In this document: positions 25,601 to 34,700 of the stretch, one piece after another | How the letters are laid out: each line of letters begins with the position of its first letter | Numbering within the stretch: the stretch's first letter is position 1 | Program-made: the position numbers and the translations under genes | Source of the DNA: Variovorax guangxiensis | GTDB taxonomy: Bacteria > Pseudomonadota > Gammaproteobacteria > Burkholderiales > Burkholderiaceae_C | Length of the DNA stretch: 64,000 bases | Direction: 5' to 3' | Assembly (NCBI RefSeq): GCF_003952165.1 | Contig: NZ_RXFT01000016.1 | Span: 62,001 to 126,000 of the forward strand | Notes under the pieces: generated by a model | What the model was told of the DNA's origin: nothing | The model's database searches: none | Seen by the model: the letters and a program-made list of their open reading frames with translations, nothing else

Positions 25601-28600
25601 ATGTTGATGTCGTTTTTCGCGCCAATAGAGACAAGTCCACCAGAGAACTTGCTGCCCACACTTGTCGTGGCGTCGAAGCTGCCGGAAAGCTTGTTGTCTG
25701 TACGACTGAAGGTTTTCTTGTCCGACCACTGCGCGGAGTAGTTACCAAGCACCTTGGCTTCACCCGCTTCGATATTGATGTCCCGGTCTGCATGCACGCT
25801 CAGCAAGCCTTTGCCCGCATCTACGGTCGCCTGACGCGCATTGACGTCACGCCCGGCACTCAAAATCGTGGTGCCGTTGGTGGAGATAGTGCTTCCAAAC
25901 TCTTGTGAGCTGGCCATCGCCATCGATGTCGTGGAACTAACGCCCATCATGGCTCGGGTCTCTGTCACAGTCCCCAGGTTGACATCGTTCTTTGCCGTGA
26001 TCGAGGTGTAGCTGCCAGCGCCTTGATTGGAGATGATCCCTCCGATCAGGTTCACATCGCGACCGGCGCTGGCAATCAGCGTTCCTCCCGGGTTCGTCAC
26101 GTAGAGGCCCGCGACGCGGTCCACGTTCGTGTTGTATCCGTTCGTCTGGGTAGTGGTGCGGATGTTGATGTCGCGCCCCGCATCGATTTTCAGACTGTCG
26201 CGAGCGTCGATGCTCCCGCCGATATTGTTCAGATCAGTCTTGGCATTCAGCGTGACGCTGCCGCCACTGATACGACCACCGAGGTTGTTGATGTTGTCGG
26301 CATCGATCCTGAGCAGGGTGCGGCCGGCGATGGTGCCCGTATTGACGAGGTCCCCGCTGCCCTTGATATTGAGCGTATCCGCGCTCAGCACTGCGCCATT
26401 GCCGTTGATGTCCCCTGGGCGTACACGAACATAGAGCTGCGGAACCAAGACCTGCTGAGTCGAACCGTCGGGCAAGGTCACGGTTTGCTCGACCAGCCAA
26501 ACGATGTCACTGGTGAGCTGCGCCATCTGCGCCGGAGTCAGGGCGATGCCGGGGCGCAAGCCATACTCCTTGGCAAAGGTCGCGCCTGCGTTCATCAACG
26601 CGGCGTATTGGTCTTCATCACTACTGAACCCGTCAAGGTAGCGGTAGCCCGTCAGTTGGGCTACTTGCTCGCGGATCAGTTTCTGCTCGTAGAAGCCATC
26701 GCCCAAGCGCTTGAGCGTGTTGTTCGGGTCGAGTCCAAGACGGTCGAGCAGATAGTCGCTGCTTAGCCATTGACGATAGTTCGCGAAGCGTGGATCTGTC
26801 TCGATGAGGTATCGATTCCCTCCGTTCAGGCCGAACAGGCTGGCGCGTGGAACGGTGACATTGGGCGTGCTGGTACGAACCACCATCGGCACGGCTTGTC
26901 CTCCGGCGCTTGCGGCCCCATCCGTGCCTGTCGCTGCACCTGCGCTCGCCCCGCTGGCTTTGATCACGCCACTCACATTTGACGGCACTTCAACGATAGC
27001 GCCCTGGCGCCCACCAGAAGCAACGCCGCCACTGCCACCTACGACGTTACCGACGGTGGTGTAGCCAGCGACGCCAGCGTTGTAGCCCTTAGTCGCGCTC
27101 AGATGCTCCTGAGGTTGGTAGTCCGTGAGTTTGTAGGTACTTGTCGTCGTTGTAGGAGGGATATAGAGCGGATCCTCCGGAGGCTTTCCAGGGCGATTGG
27201 GGTTGTAGCCAATCCAGATTGCGCTCACGGTGGTATCGCGTTTGCCCGGCGTAGCCTGGTTGTCTACATCAGGCGCGTCCAGAGCGCCGCCCGCCATGAT
27301 CTGGCTGTCGCGGTTGTAGACGTGACCATCAAGACGCATGTTGCCGCCGGAGACGATGCGCGCTGGGTCTGCCGTCCCCGGGGTGACCGAGTCTTCAGTG
27401 ACCGTGATGTTGGTGACGGCGTTGGTCCAGCCCTTACCAATCACGCTGACCGTGCCGTCTTCAGCCTTGTGATAGACCAGCCGTGTACTCGGGTCGCCCC
27501 ACGTGATGAGGTTGCCCTGTGCATCGAACGGCTCCCAGGATTTCCCATCCATCGTGATGATGCTGGGGACCGAAACGGTGCTGCTGTTGGTTGCGACCTT
27601 CAGGTGCGTGTCGAGGTTGTTGATGCTGCCCATGGCGATGGACATGTCACCTAACGATTCGATGCTGGCACTCTCGTTGTTGAGCGTACCGCCCTTGCCG
27701 GTTGCTTGCCGCTTGGAGTCCAGGGCGCCACCGATAAACATGTCACCGGAACTGAAAAGCAGCGCATGCTCGCGGTTATTGATGGTGCCCGCGCCGATAT
27801 CCAGGCTGTCACGAGCAGCTATCGTTCCAGCTTTGGTGACACCATTGGCCGTCTCTGCATCATTGTTGAGCGTACCCGCCGCAATGGAGACTGCGTCGCC
27901 GTAGATGCGTCCAGTGCCGATGTTGGTCAGTGTTCCCGCATTGACCTGCGTGCTTCCCTGGCTGTCGATCAGGCCACGGTTGGTCAGTGTTCCCGCGGCG
28001 TTGATGACGGTGTGCGTCCCGGAAATCTCCGCGTTGACGGCATTCTCGACATCGTTGCCACTGGCCGTGACGGTTCCACCCGCCAGCAGCTTGCCGTTGT
28101 TGGTCAGCTTGCCGGTGGTCGCATACGTGAGGTTGCCGCCAGCCTTGACGTCGACGTTGTTGGTCACATCCTGCGCCAAGGCAATGCGCAGGTCATTGAC
28201 GCCCACGGTCGTGCCGTCGCCGCTGAAGCCCTTGGCGTCGATCTCCAGCTTGCCGAATGCGGCGGTCTGAACCTTGCCGTCCGAGCCGAGCACAGCGGCC
28301 GTGCCTGCGATCAGCGTGCCGCCGGTGTTCACGACGCTCAGCGTCTTGGCGCTCGGATTGGCGGCGTTCGGATCGACGAGCTTGAGGGTGTCGCCGGCTG
28401 ACATGAGGCCGCCCGAGGAATTGTCCACGGTGCCGCCACTGGTCACCGTGAGGTTCTGCGCCGCACGCACCGCGCCCGTCTGGTTCCCAAGGTCCGTCGC
28501 ATTGATCGCGACGTTCGTGCCCTCGATGCCCTGGTTTGTGCCGCTGGTGCTGGCGTTGTTGACGTTAGCAGCGTTCAGGGTGAGGGTGTCGCTGGAGCGC

Positions 28601-31600
28601 AGCAGGCCGCCGGCATTCTGGACAGCACCGGCATTGACCGTCAGGGCGCCGACCGCCTGCGTCTGGCCGCCGCTGTTGTCGTAGGTGGCGCCGTTGGTGT
28701 TGACCGTGACGGTGGACTGCCCGATGACCTGTCCGCCAGCGGTGTCGGAGAAGCTTTGTGTACTGGCCCCGATGGCGCCCTTCGCGCCGATGAAGCCGGC
28801 CGCGTTGTCGAGCACTCCTGTCTTCAGATCGAGCGTGCTGGCGCTCGCGATGCCGCCCTGGCCACTGGTGTAGCCGGCGGCGTTGGTGTTGGTGAGCGCC
28901 TGACCGTTCGTGTCGATGGTCATGGCAGCACCCGACTGGGCGAGGCCTGTGTCGTTGTTGAGCGCCCCTGACTTGATATCGACAGCGGTGGTCGCAGCGA
29001 TTGTCCCCTTGGCGCTGTTGTCCAGGGCATTGCCGTGCGTGTCGATGCTCAGGCTGTTGCCGAAGACCTTGCCGCCCTGGTTGCTCAGGCCACGGTTGTC
29101 CAGCGTGGTGGTGCCGCCAGCCTGCAGCGTGCCGCTGTTGTTGGTGGTCGTGCCCGTGGTCCTGACGGTCAGGATGCCATTGACGGCTGCGGTCGCCCCT
29201 GCGCTGTTGTCCAAGCTGGCGGCGGTGACCGTGGTGTTGCCATTGGCGGCCAGCGTGCCGCCTGCGTTCGTCGCAGCTCCGCCGACAGTGGCGTTCAGGT
29301 CCCCAACCGCCGTGACATTGCCAGTGTTGTTGTTGAAACTGCCTGCCGCGATGGTGGTGTTGCCACCGGCGCCGATGATGCCCTTGTTGCTGTTGTCCAG
29401 GAGGCCACCAACCGTCAGATCGAGACTGGAGGTTTCTGCTGCGCGTATGGTGCCGCCCTGACTCGTCAGGCTACCGGCCGCGATGTTCGTGTTGCCATTG
29501 CTGGCAATGGTGCCGGAGGTGTTATCGACCGCGCCCACGACCGTGATACGGGTGGCATCGGAGCCGGTCTGAACAATCTGGCCGCCCCGATTGCTGAGCG
29601 AGCCGGCGTCGATGGTGATCTGCTTGGCGCTGGTCGCTGCCTTGCTTCCATCCTGATTGAAAGTGCCCGACATGGCGACAACCAGCGCATTGTTCGCCGT
29701 GATCTGGCCGTCCGTACCGCTGAAGTTGCCGCCCGTAAGGGTCAGGGCGCCGCCCCCGGCATGCTCGATCTTGCCGGAGGCATTCGTGATGGATGCGCCT
29801 TGGAGCGTCAGATCCTGGCCGTTGCTGGCGATGCGACCGCCGTCGTTGTTCAAGGTGCCGCTGGTGGCGATGGCCGTCGCACTCGTGCCGGTCTGCACGA
29901 TCTCGCCGCCGTTCGTGTTGGCGAGGTTCGAGACCTTGACCTGCAACTGGCCGGCATTGAGCTGACCGGCATCGTTGACAAGGGTTTGCGCGGCGTTGCT
30001 GTTGGCGGTGACGGCCAGCGTGCCTGGAGTGACCACCGTGGCCTTGCTGGTGGTGACGTTGCCCTGCGTGGCCGTGATCGCAATGTTGGCCGCGCTGGTC
30101 TGGCTGGCGGAGAGGTCGACGCTCTGACCTTGCAGCGTTGCGTTGCCGGCCGCGAGGTTGGTGCCGTCGGCGACGAGTGCGCCTGAGGCGGTGACGCGAA
30201 GATCGCCGACGCTGCCAAGTTTTCCATCGCTCTGGATACCCGCGCCCAGCACGCCCGAGTTGTTGCTCTGCACGCTGCCGGCTGTGAGCGTGGTGTTGCG
30301 TCCCGCCGTGATGCTCCCATCGTTGGTTAGCGCGCTACCGACCGCAATGGTGACATCGTTGCCACCACGCAGACTGCCTCCATTGGCCAACGAGCCTGCC
30401 TGGACGCCCAGATCGGTGGCCGCATTGATGCTGCCACCGTTCGCATTGGTCAGCGCGTTGGTCACGCCGAGCTGCACACCGGCCTGTGCGGACTGGATGC
30501 TGCCCTGGGTGTTTTGCAGCGAGTCGGACTTCAGCGTCAGCGCCTGGTTGGAAGCCAGGGTGCCGCTGTTGTTGATGGTGGCTCCAGCTACGTTCGCGGT
30601 CAGTGCGCCTGCGGCCGAGATCGTGCCCCGGGTGTTCTCGACTTTGCCGCTGACCGAAAGGTTGGCATCGGTGGCGCTGGTCAGCGTGCCGTCCGTGTTG
30701 ATCAGGTCGCCGCTGGTGGCGATGTTCAAGGAACCGGCGTTCAGCTTGCCACCGGTGTTGTCCAGTTGTCCGACGTTGGCGCTGAAGCTGTTGCTGACGT
30801 TGAGAGTGCCGCCCGCGTTGCTGAAGTTCGGACCGGTGACGGCCATGGTGGCCACGGAAAGAGTTCCACCCGCATTGTTGATCTGCGGCGTTTGCAGGGC
30901 GATAGGACCGCCTGCGTAGATGCGGCCACCGTCGTTCAGGATGCTGCCAGCCGCTGTGATGGTGCCGGGTGAGGTGGGAACGAATGGAGCCGGTGCTGGT
31001 GCGGCAGTGGAACCGCTGGAGCTGGTGCCCGTCCCGGAGGTGGGCGTGCTGGGGCTGGTGGTGGTGCCGCCTGTGCCTGCACTGCCTCCAGTTCCAGCGC
31101 CTGTACCGCCACCCGTGCCAGCCGTCGGCGTCGACACAGGTTCAATGCCGATCACGCCGCCATTCGTGTTCGACAGCGTTGGTGCGGCAATTGTGAGACC
31201 GACGCTGCTGGTCTGGCGGATCGTTCCGCCACGGTTGTCGATGTCTCCGGCGCTGGCGAGCTCGACGCGCGTGCCTTCGAGCGTGCCGGTGTTCTCGAGC
31301 CGGCCAGCCGAAGTGACGATGAGATTGCCGTTGCTCGCGCCGATGTTGCCAGCGTTGCGCACGCCGAGACCAGCTTCCGTCCCCACCAGGAAGATATGGT
31401 TCGCGAACATCCCGCCGAGCTGCGAAACATCCAGGGCGAAAGTCGGCGGTGCACCAGTGCCTGTGGTCGGCGTGATCTGCGAGCGGTCGGCCGAGACCGT
31501 GTTTGCACCAGTCACCACCTTGAGGTCGTTCGCATAGATCGCTGCGTTGACCTGCACTGCCCGCGCCAGAATCGCGGCGTAGTCGGTTTTGCTCACATCA

Positions 31601-32268
31601 AGGCCCGTGCCGTTGATGGTGATCGTGCCGCCGCGCACGACATAGGAATCCAAGCCACCGAACGCATTGAATTGGGGTTGGCCCGTGGTTAGCGTGACGC
31701 CTGCCGCGTTGATGAAGGTGCCTCCCCCGACCGCGATGCCCGATGGGTTCGCAAGGATGAACTCGGCGCGCTGGCCCGCGATCTCCACGGGGCCATTGAT
31801 GTACGACGGATTGCTGGAGCTGACCTCGTTGACGATCACCCTCGCCGGGCCTGTTGCGAGGTAGGGATTCCCATTGATCCATCCCCCAATGGTCGACTGC
31901 ACATTGCCGCGTGAGTTGTTAACAACCACACCTCGGCCGGAAACGTCGAACTGGATGTACTGGTTCCTGGAGACGCCAGCTGCACTCGGGGTCGTGGGGT
32001 TGATGACAGGGATGCCGTTGGGCGCCACGAGGATCGTGGGACGCTGACCACCTGGGGCCATCGGGTTGGCGACGATCTGTGCGTGGGCCGCGGGCATCGA
32101 GAGCAACCCGGTCAGCGCAACGCCGAGCAGCATGGGAGCGAAGGCAGGGGCACCGGCAGCCGTCGTCGCCGTGTTCGATCCCTTGCCAGTGCTCACGGTC
32201 GTCTCCGCTACGACCATGCGCATGCCGCGCGCAGCATTGAAAATGATGCGAAAGAGCTTCTTATTCAC
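22687..32268 (-). CDS. cdiA: CdiA/BcpA-like TpsA effector with C-terminal deaminase toxin
   Basis: 3193 residues. In order: an extended signal-peptide region (MNKKLFRIIFNAARGMRMVV); a TPS secretion domain from about 60 to 300 (RNQYIQFDVSGRGVVVNNS, and a NPSGI element); very long filamentous-haemagglutinin repeats; a DUF637-like region near 2450-2600; an alanine/glycine-rich hydrophobic pretoxin region; and a toxin at the end. The last 120 or so residues carry His3113-Ala-Glu (VNVHAEGNSVN) and Cys3147-x-x-Cys3150 (SKPMCTNCES), the zinc-binding HAE...CxxC pattern of the deaminase superfamily toxins. I do not see a VENN motif. Starts at GTG. Exported by the TpsB encoded downstream, it should intoxicate neighbouring cells on contact. 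Confidence 0.92.
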   Translation of the reverse strand: MNKKLFRIIFNAARGMRMVVAETTVSTGKGSNTATTAAGAPAFAPMLLGVALTGLLSMPAAHAQIVANPMAPGGQRPTILVAPNGIPVINPTTPSAAGVSRNQYIQFDVSGRGVVVNNSRGNVQSTIGGWINGNPYLATGPARVIVNEVSSSNPSYINGPVEIAGQRAEFILANPSGIAVGGGTFINAAGVTLTTGQPQFNAFGGLDSYVVRGGTITINGTGLDVSKTDYAAILARAVQVNAAIYANDLKVVTGANTVSADRSQITPTTGTGAPPTFALDVSQLGGMFANHIFLVGTEAGLGVRNAGNIGASNGNLIVTSAGRLENTGTLEGTRVELASAGDIDNRGGTIRQTSSVGLTIAAPTLSNTNGGVIGIEPVSTPTAGTGGGTGAGTGGSAGTGGTTTSPSTPTSGTGTSSSGSTAAPAPAPFVPTSPGTITAAGSILNDGGRIYAGGPIALQTPQINNAGGTLSVATMAVTGPNFSNAGGTLNVSNSFSANVGQLDNTGGKLNAGSLNIATSGDLINTDGTLTSATDANLSVSGKVENTRGTISAAGALTANVAGATINNSGTLASNQALTLKSDSLQNTQGSIQSAQAGVQLGVTNALTNANGGSINAATDLGVQAGSLANGGSLRGGNDVTIAVGSALTNDGSITAGRNTTLTAGSVQSNNSGVLGAGIQSDGKLGSVGDLRVTASGALVADGTNLAAGNATLQGQSVDLSASQTSAANIAITATQGNVTTSKATVVTPGTLAVTANSNAAQTLVNDAGQLNAGQLQVKVSNLANTNGGEIVQTGTSATAIATSGTLNNDGGRIASNGQDLTLQGASITNASGKIEHAGGGALTLTGGNFSGTDGQITANNALVVAMSGTFNQDGSKAATSAKQITIDAGSLSNRGGQIVQTGSDATRITVVGAVDNTSGTIASNGNTNIAAGSLTSQGGTIRAAETSSLDLTVGGLLDNSNKGIIGAGGNTTIAAGSFNNNTGNVTAVGDLNATVGGAATNAGGTLAANGNTTVTAASLDNSAGATAAVNGILTVRTTGTTTNNSGTLQAGGTTTLDNRGLSNQGGKVFGNSLSIDTHGNALDNSAKGTIAATTAVDIKSGALNNDTGLAQSGAAMTIDTNGQALTNTNAAGYTSGQGGIASASTLDLKTGVLDNAAGFIGAKGAIGASTQSFSDTAGGQVIGQSTVTVNTNGATYDNSGGQTQAVGALTVNAGAVQNAGGLLRSSDTLTLNAANVNNASTSGTNQGIEGTNVAINATDLGNQTGAVRAAQNLTVTSGGTVDNSSGGLMSAGDTLKLVDPNAANPSAKTLSVVNTGGTLIAGTAAVLGSDGKVQTAAFGKLEIDAKGFSGDGTTVGVNDLRIALAQDVTNNVDVKAGGNLTYATTGKLTNNGKLLAGGTVTASGNDVENAVNAEISGTHTVINAAGTLTNRGLIDSQGSTQVNAGTLTNIGTGRIYGDAVSIAAGTLNNDAETANGVTKAGTIAARDSLDIGAGTINNREHALLFSSGDMFIGGALDSKRQATGKGGTLNNESASIESLGDMSIAMGSINNLDTHLKVATNSSTVSVPSIITMDGKSWEPFDAQGNLITWGDPSTRLVYHKAEDGTVSVIGKGWTNAVTNITVTEDSVTPGTADPARIVSGGNMRLDGHVYNRDSQIMAGGALDAPDVDNQATPGKRDTTVSAIWIGYNPNRPGKPPEDPLYIPPTTTTSTYKLTDYQPQEHLSATKGYNAGVAGYTTVGNVVGGSGGVASGGRQGAIVEVPSNVSGVIKASGASAGAATGTDGAASAGGQAVPMVVRTSTPNVTVPRASLFGLNGGNRYLIETDPRFANYRQWLSSDYLLDRLGLDPNNTLKRLGDGFYEQKLIREQVAQLTGYRYLDGFSSDEDQYAALMNAGATFAKEYGLRPGIALTPAQMAQLTSDIVWLVEQTVTLPDGSTQQVLVPQLYVRVRPGDINGNGAVLSADTLNIKGSGDLVNTGTIAGRTLLRIDADNINNLGGRISGGSVTLNAKTDLNNIGGSIDARDSLKIDAGRDINIRTTTQTNGYNTNVDRVAGLYVTNPGGTLIASAGRDVNLIGGIISNQGAGSYTSITAKNDVNLGTVTETRAMMGVSSTTSMAMASSQEFGSTISTNGTTILSAGRDVNARQATVDAGKGLLSVHADRDINIEAGEAKVLGNYSAQWSDKKTFSRTDNKLSGSFDATTSVGSKFSGGLVSIGAKNDINIIGSSISGKDGVAIVAERNLTVVEGRNTSNVSVELDQQKRGISALGAAMGFVMPSGKATTTGIEVKSDIAAPSTVTSGNGGILLQGNNGVFLQGVLVDAAKDVEILGGNVVIQAATNKQSVTGTTSSKSAWYDFGSMAILKDVGKGIKARETTATEVDTTTLTRTNINGANVSITAADTLALAGTTINTPGKVSLTADTLLMGTQTTEETTRTTSQGRDVVYQVNRDNGSTNQTTNYNQINAGSLSVTANHVQAGLGARDSIEQLSKQPGMGWVNQLANDPKLSGKIDWQRVEEVHKTWDYDKQGLTPEGAAIVTLVASYLSFGAAQGAGAAVGNSAAIGVGEGVALSGGGAFLTGTGLTISGVVGGAVTAGLTALAGQAAVALANNQGDLAGALHDLGSSANVKNLLTAIVTGGVLAGLDLNPLGLPAVGGGSQGFFTQLGQNLQASTARALVATAINGGSLEENLKNGLRTAFLDTLAAQSAFAIGQADIDGLTSNVAHVIAGCVVGAGRAGGTSGISSGSGCGAGAIGALVGHLTADLYNPDGNLAYQDQTVQISRLMAGLAGALVGGGQAAVDIASAAGANAAANNKLSGSQERKKRAELAACGDDLGCRITTSIKWDVVDKAQQGTITKLAAAKEAALLDPSKANLDTLSAALNDAAGLYQAFRNQNDTGGVRSMSNVVVAGVLALAQSCAAATDCSGYPLTPTQREVVGAAFVEFGLAAEGSIATSDLGRVAAIVEAVSSTAGITWKTASDLVGGLSTGVKQWFTGSATAAPLPPISPNIGKMIDAMGTPLASDTLASAAFRQKALDTAKAYETAGDEGLVALAKSLDAQLGNYKTINISRVTLEDGSTILVGSQSGGTVLSRDARDFLTANGIVPLAKGGVNVHAEGNSVNAIVTNIAEALPGVKIKSIVLAPSKPMCTNCESNSTIFQTTSGIPITNAPGVTFSNKASKNGTGTDRWLSYRGQ

Positions 32269-32984
32269 CGCCCGAACTCCCTGAGAATTTTGAGTAACCG
32301 TGACGGTCTTGTATCAAAACGCGTCAGAGCTCCATTGTCAGGGTACGAAAGGCCTACGCGAAGGGCTGCCGGATGTCAGCCTGCGTACAAGGTCACGAAT
32401 AAAGAGGCGGCAAATCTCAAGAATTCTTGTGGCTAATACTTAAGCATTGAAGTGAGGTCAGCCTTGGCCTGCGCCGCGTTAACGGCAGGGAGGTCGGCGA
32501 TGACGAGGGGCGCGCTGCCGCCGCCCCAAGAAACTCGAACCCGCGCCGTGCCGGTCATATGTCCGATAAGCGCGTTCGCATTTCGCGAAGCCAGCCGACC
32601 TGGCAGCTCCACGTTGACCTAAACTGCACACACAGGTACATTAGTACCGCGTGGGGGCCTTGCCTTTACGTTAAGAGGCTTGCCTCTCCCTTTACCATTC
32701 AGGGCACGACTGCAACGGTCAGCCCCGAAGCCAGTTCCGCAACTAGCGCGACCGGCTTTTTACTTAACGCGCTACTCTTTTTCCGGCTGGCACTCCAGTC
32801 GTTGAATCACATCCACCAGACGCCGCCGTTTCGATGGGGCGAAGCTTTGGGCTGCCGTCTTTGCGCAGGCCGAAGGCTTTTTTCTGTGCCGGATCGCGAT
32901 GGAATGCGCCATCGCTTTACGTATCCGGCTGACTAGCGCGCTTTCCCAAAAAGCGATTTGTCAACAAATCTCATGAGGATTCCA
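32269..32984. other. Intergenic region upstream of the CDI locus
   Basis: A 716-base gap between the leftward CDI effector and the rightward AlpA-type gene, so it should hold both promoters. I see two short inverted repeats: GGTAC/GTACC at 32635-32648 and AGAGGC-TT-GCCTCT at 32674-32687. An open frame of 125 codons at 32559-32936 has no recognisable product and codon use unlike the neighbours, so I do not call it a gene. Confidence 0.5.
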
Positions 32985-33194
32985 ATGAACCCTCCGCAGC
33001 AGTTCGTCCGGCTCAATGCATTTATTAAATTGATGGGCTGGTCTCGATCGACTTATTACAACAGAGTTAAGGCGGGGCTTGTACCAGCCGCACGCACCAA
33101 CGGTCCCAGAACGTGTGGCTACTTCGCGAGCGAAGTGACGGCCATCCAGCAGGCGCTGATGACCGACTCGTCCATGGAGGCCCACACGAAGTAA
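32985..33194 (+). CDS. AlpA-family helix-turn-helix regulator
   Basis: 69 residues, normal for AlpA/excisionase-like proteins. The motif FVRLNAFIKLMGWSRSTYYN, then RVKAGLVPAA, is the usual wHTH, with a following YFASEVTAIQQ helix. AlpA proteins activate excision or replication genes on phage satellites and islands. The start was chosen for TGAGGATTCC just upstream; an ATG 12 bases earlier is possible. It begins a rightward block with an HTH protein and a Rep-like gene, and may also control island excision, although the integrase is 19 kb away. Confidence 0.88.
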   Translation: MNPPQQFVRLNAFIKLMGWSRSTYYNRVKAGLVPAARTNGPRTCGYFASEVTAIQQALMTDSSMEAHTK

Positions 33195-33511
33195 CCAAGC
33201 CAGCGAATGTCGCTCAAGCGGGCCAAGCAGCCAATCGGCGTTGGCCCGCCCATTTCCCGACAACCGCGGCAGCACACAACACCGAGTCCGCTGCCGCCGC
33301 CGCCTCACCGGTCATTAGTTTAATCACACCTAGCGCCGTTAGTTAGACGGCAAACCTACCTCGTCGCGACCTTGTTCTTGGATACCGCGCGATCGGCCGG
33401 GGCAAGACGCACCTCAGACCATTCAACACAGCAACAACATGCCCCACCATCTCCCCGACAAGAGCGCCACCCAGGCATCTATTCCTCCGACTGAACACGG
33501 CGCCCAGCATC
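33195..33511. other. Leader region of the HTH-protein gene
   Basis: A 317-base gap. A 27-codon reading frame (33439-33522) begins with ATG and ends 11 bases inside the next gene, so it could be a leader peptide coupled to that gene; the evidence is only positional. No strong hairpin or repeat is seen. Confidence 0.3.
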
Positions 33512-34408
33512 ATGGCAGCTGACGCCACGACACCACCTTTCGCGGAAAGCGGCGTGCTGATGTTCGCGTACACCACGCCTCTCCCTGTCGGCTATCTCAA
33601 CGCATTCTCGACTCAGCAGGTGCGCACCGGAAAACCGATCGCTGGTGTACCGATCCAGCGCAGCGCCGTCAGAACGTTGTACGCCGCCCGCAATCGCATG
33701 CGGACCCAGTTCGAGGCTCAAGCTGCCTTGTTTCCTGTCCCTGCAGATGCGGCCAAGCACACGTTTCGCCATCTTGGCGAGCGCGAGTTCGATTGGGCGC
33801 GCAGCGAGGGGCTGTTCAGCGCAATCGCCGGCACCGAGCCGGGCACGGCAAGGGCGATGATGCAGCGCGTCCCCCACCCGATCCCTCCGCACATGCTCGA
33901 AGGCATCAGTCGGCTGAACATGGAGGCTAAGCGCAAGGACGTCTACATGCTGATGTTTACTCATTTCGACGACGAGGCCGATGCCATTCGATTCCGGGAT
34001 GCTACGAGCGAGTTGTTTGATGTCGCGGTCTGCGAGCACGACCCTCTTTTTCACACGGCTTTCTCGATCCACAATTCGACGACGGAATCGGGGCTTCTCG
34101 TCGACACCCAGCAGGACATCTTGGTTCAAGTGCGCGCCGAAGGCCAGCACCACCGCTTCTCGACCGAGGCCTTCATCGCGGCACAAGTCATTGACCGCGT
34201 GATCTGGAAGATGCGCTGCGACGGCGCTTCGCTTGACAAGATCGCCAGCGTCGTGGGGCTGAACAAGTCAAGCGTCAAGCGCCGTCTCGACAAGATGCGC
34301 ACGCCTCGTCCGGCCGAAGTCAGCGACAACTGGCGCAAGACCTACGATGGTTCGTTCAACATTCCTCCCCGAGGCGGGCACATCTTCGACAACCCGGCCG
34401 AAGACTAG
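33512..34408 (+). CDS. HTH-containing protein of unknown function, replicon-associated
   Basis: 298 residues from the first ATG; a second start at 33560 has a better GGAAAG upstream sequence. Near the C-terminus is a clear helix-turn-helix (LDKIASVVGLNKSSVKRRLD, about 248-267). The N-terminal 200 residues have no family I know; they contain a region rich in acidic and aromatic residues (LMFTHFDDEADAIRFRDATS). Its position between an AlpA-type gene and a Rep-like gene suggests control of replication or partition of a small element (inference). Confidence 0.62.
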   Translation: MAADATTPPFAESGVLMFAYTTPLPVGYLNAFSTQQVRTGKPIAGVPIQRSAVRTLYAARNRMRTQFEAQAALFPVPADAAKHTFRHLGEREFDWARSEGLFSAIAGTEPGTARAMMQRVPHPIPPHMLEGISRLNMEAKRKDVYMLMFTHFDDEADAIRFRDATSELFDVAVCEHDPLFHTAFSIHNSTTESGLLVDTQQDILVQVRAEGQHHRFSTEAFIAAQVIDRVIWKMRCDGASLDKIASVVGLNKSSVKRRLDKMRTPRPAEVSDNWRKTYDGSFNIPPRGGHIFDNPAED

Positions 34409-34590
34409 CTGGAGCGCTTCCTCGCAGAGCCGGGCCTTCCAGCAGGCTCGTCCCATCGGCACCTTCCACTGCCAGCTGGTGCCGATCGGCCTGGCAGGGA
34501 TTGAGGCCACCACGGACGCCGCGCCTTCTCTACTTCAGTAACTCCCGGTGCTGGCCTGGAACAGCGTTGCGGCATACCGCGCACTACTGT

Positions 34591-34653
34591 GCAACACGCG
34601 CAACGTGCGCAACACGCGCAACACGCGCAACACGCGCAACACGCGCAACGCTG
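34591..34653. repeat. Nine-base tandem repeats upstream of the rep-like gene
   Basis: Seven head-to-tail units: GCAACACGC five times, one variant (GCAACGTGC, second unit) and a diverged last unit. The array lies 48 bases before the Rep-like ATG. Directly repeated sites before a rep gene recall iterons, although iterons are usually 17-22 bases long and spaced. It could also be a simple-sequence expansion. Confidence 0.8.
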
Positions 34654-34700
34654 CCGACCGGCCAACCCCACCGTCGACTCAACAAGAATCGATCATCACT

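Noticed and set aside
32559-32936. Possible gene of 125 codons between the CDI locus and the AlpA-type gene
   Set aside because: No ribosome binding site or family; composition unlike coding DNA nearby.
34591-34653. CRISPR array
   Set aside because: Units are 9 bases without spacers and no cas genes are present.
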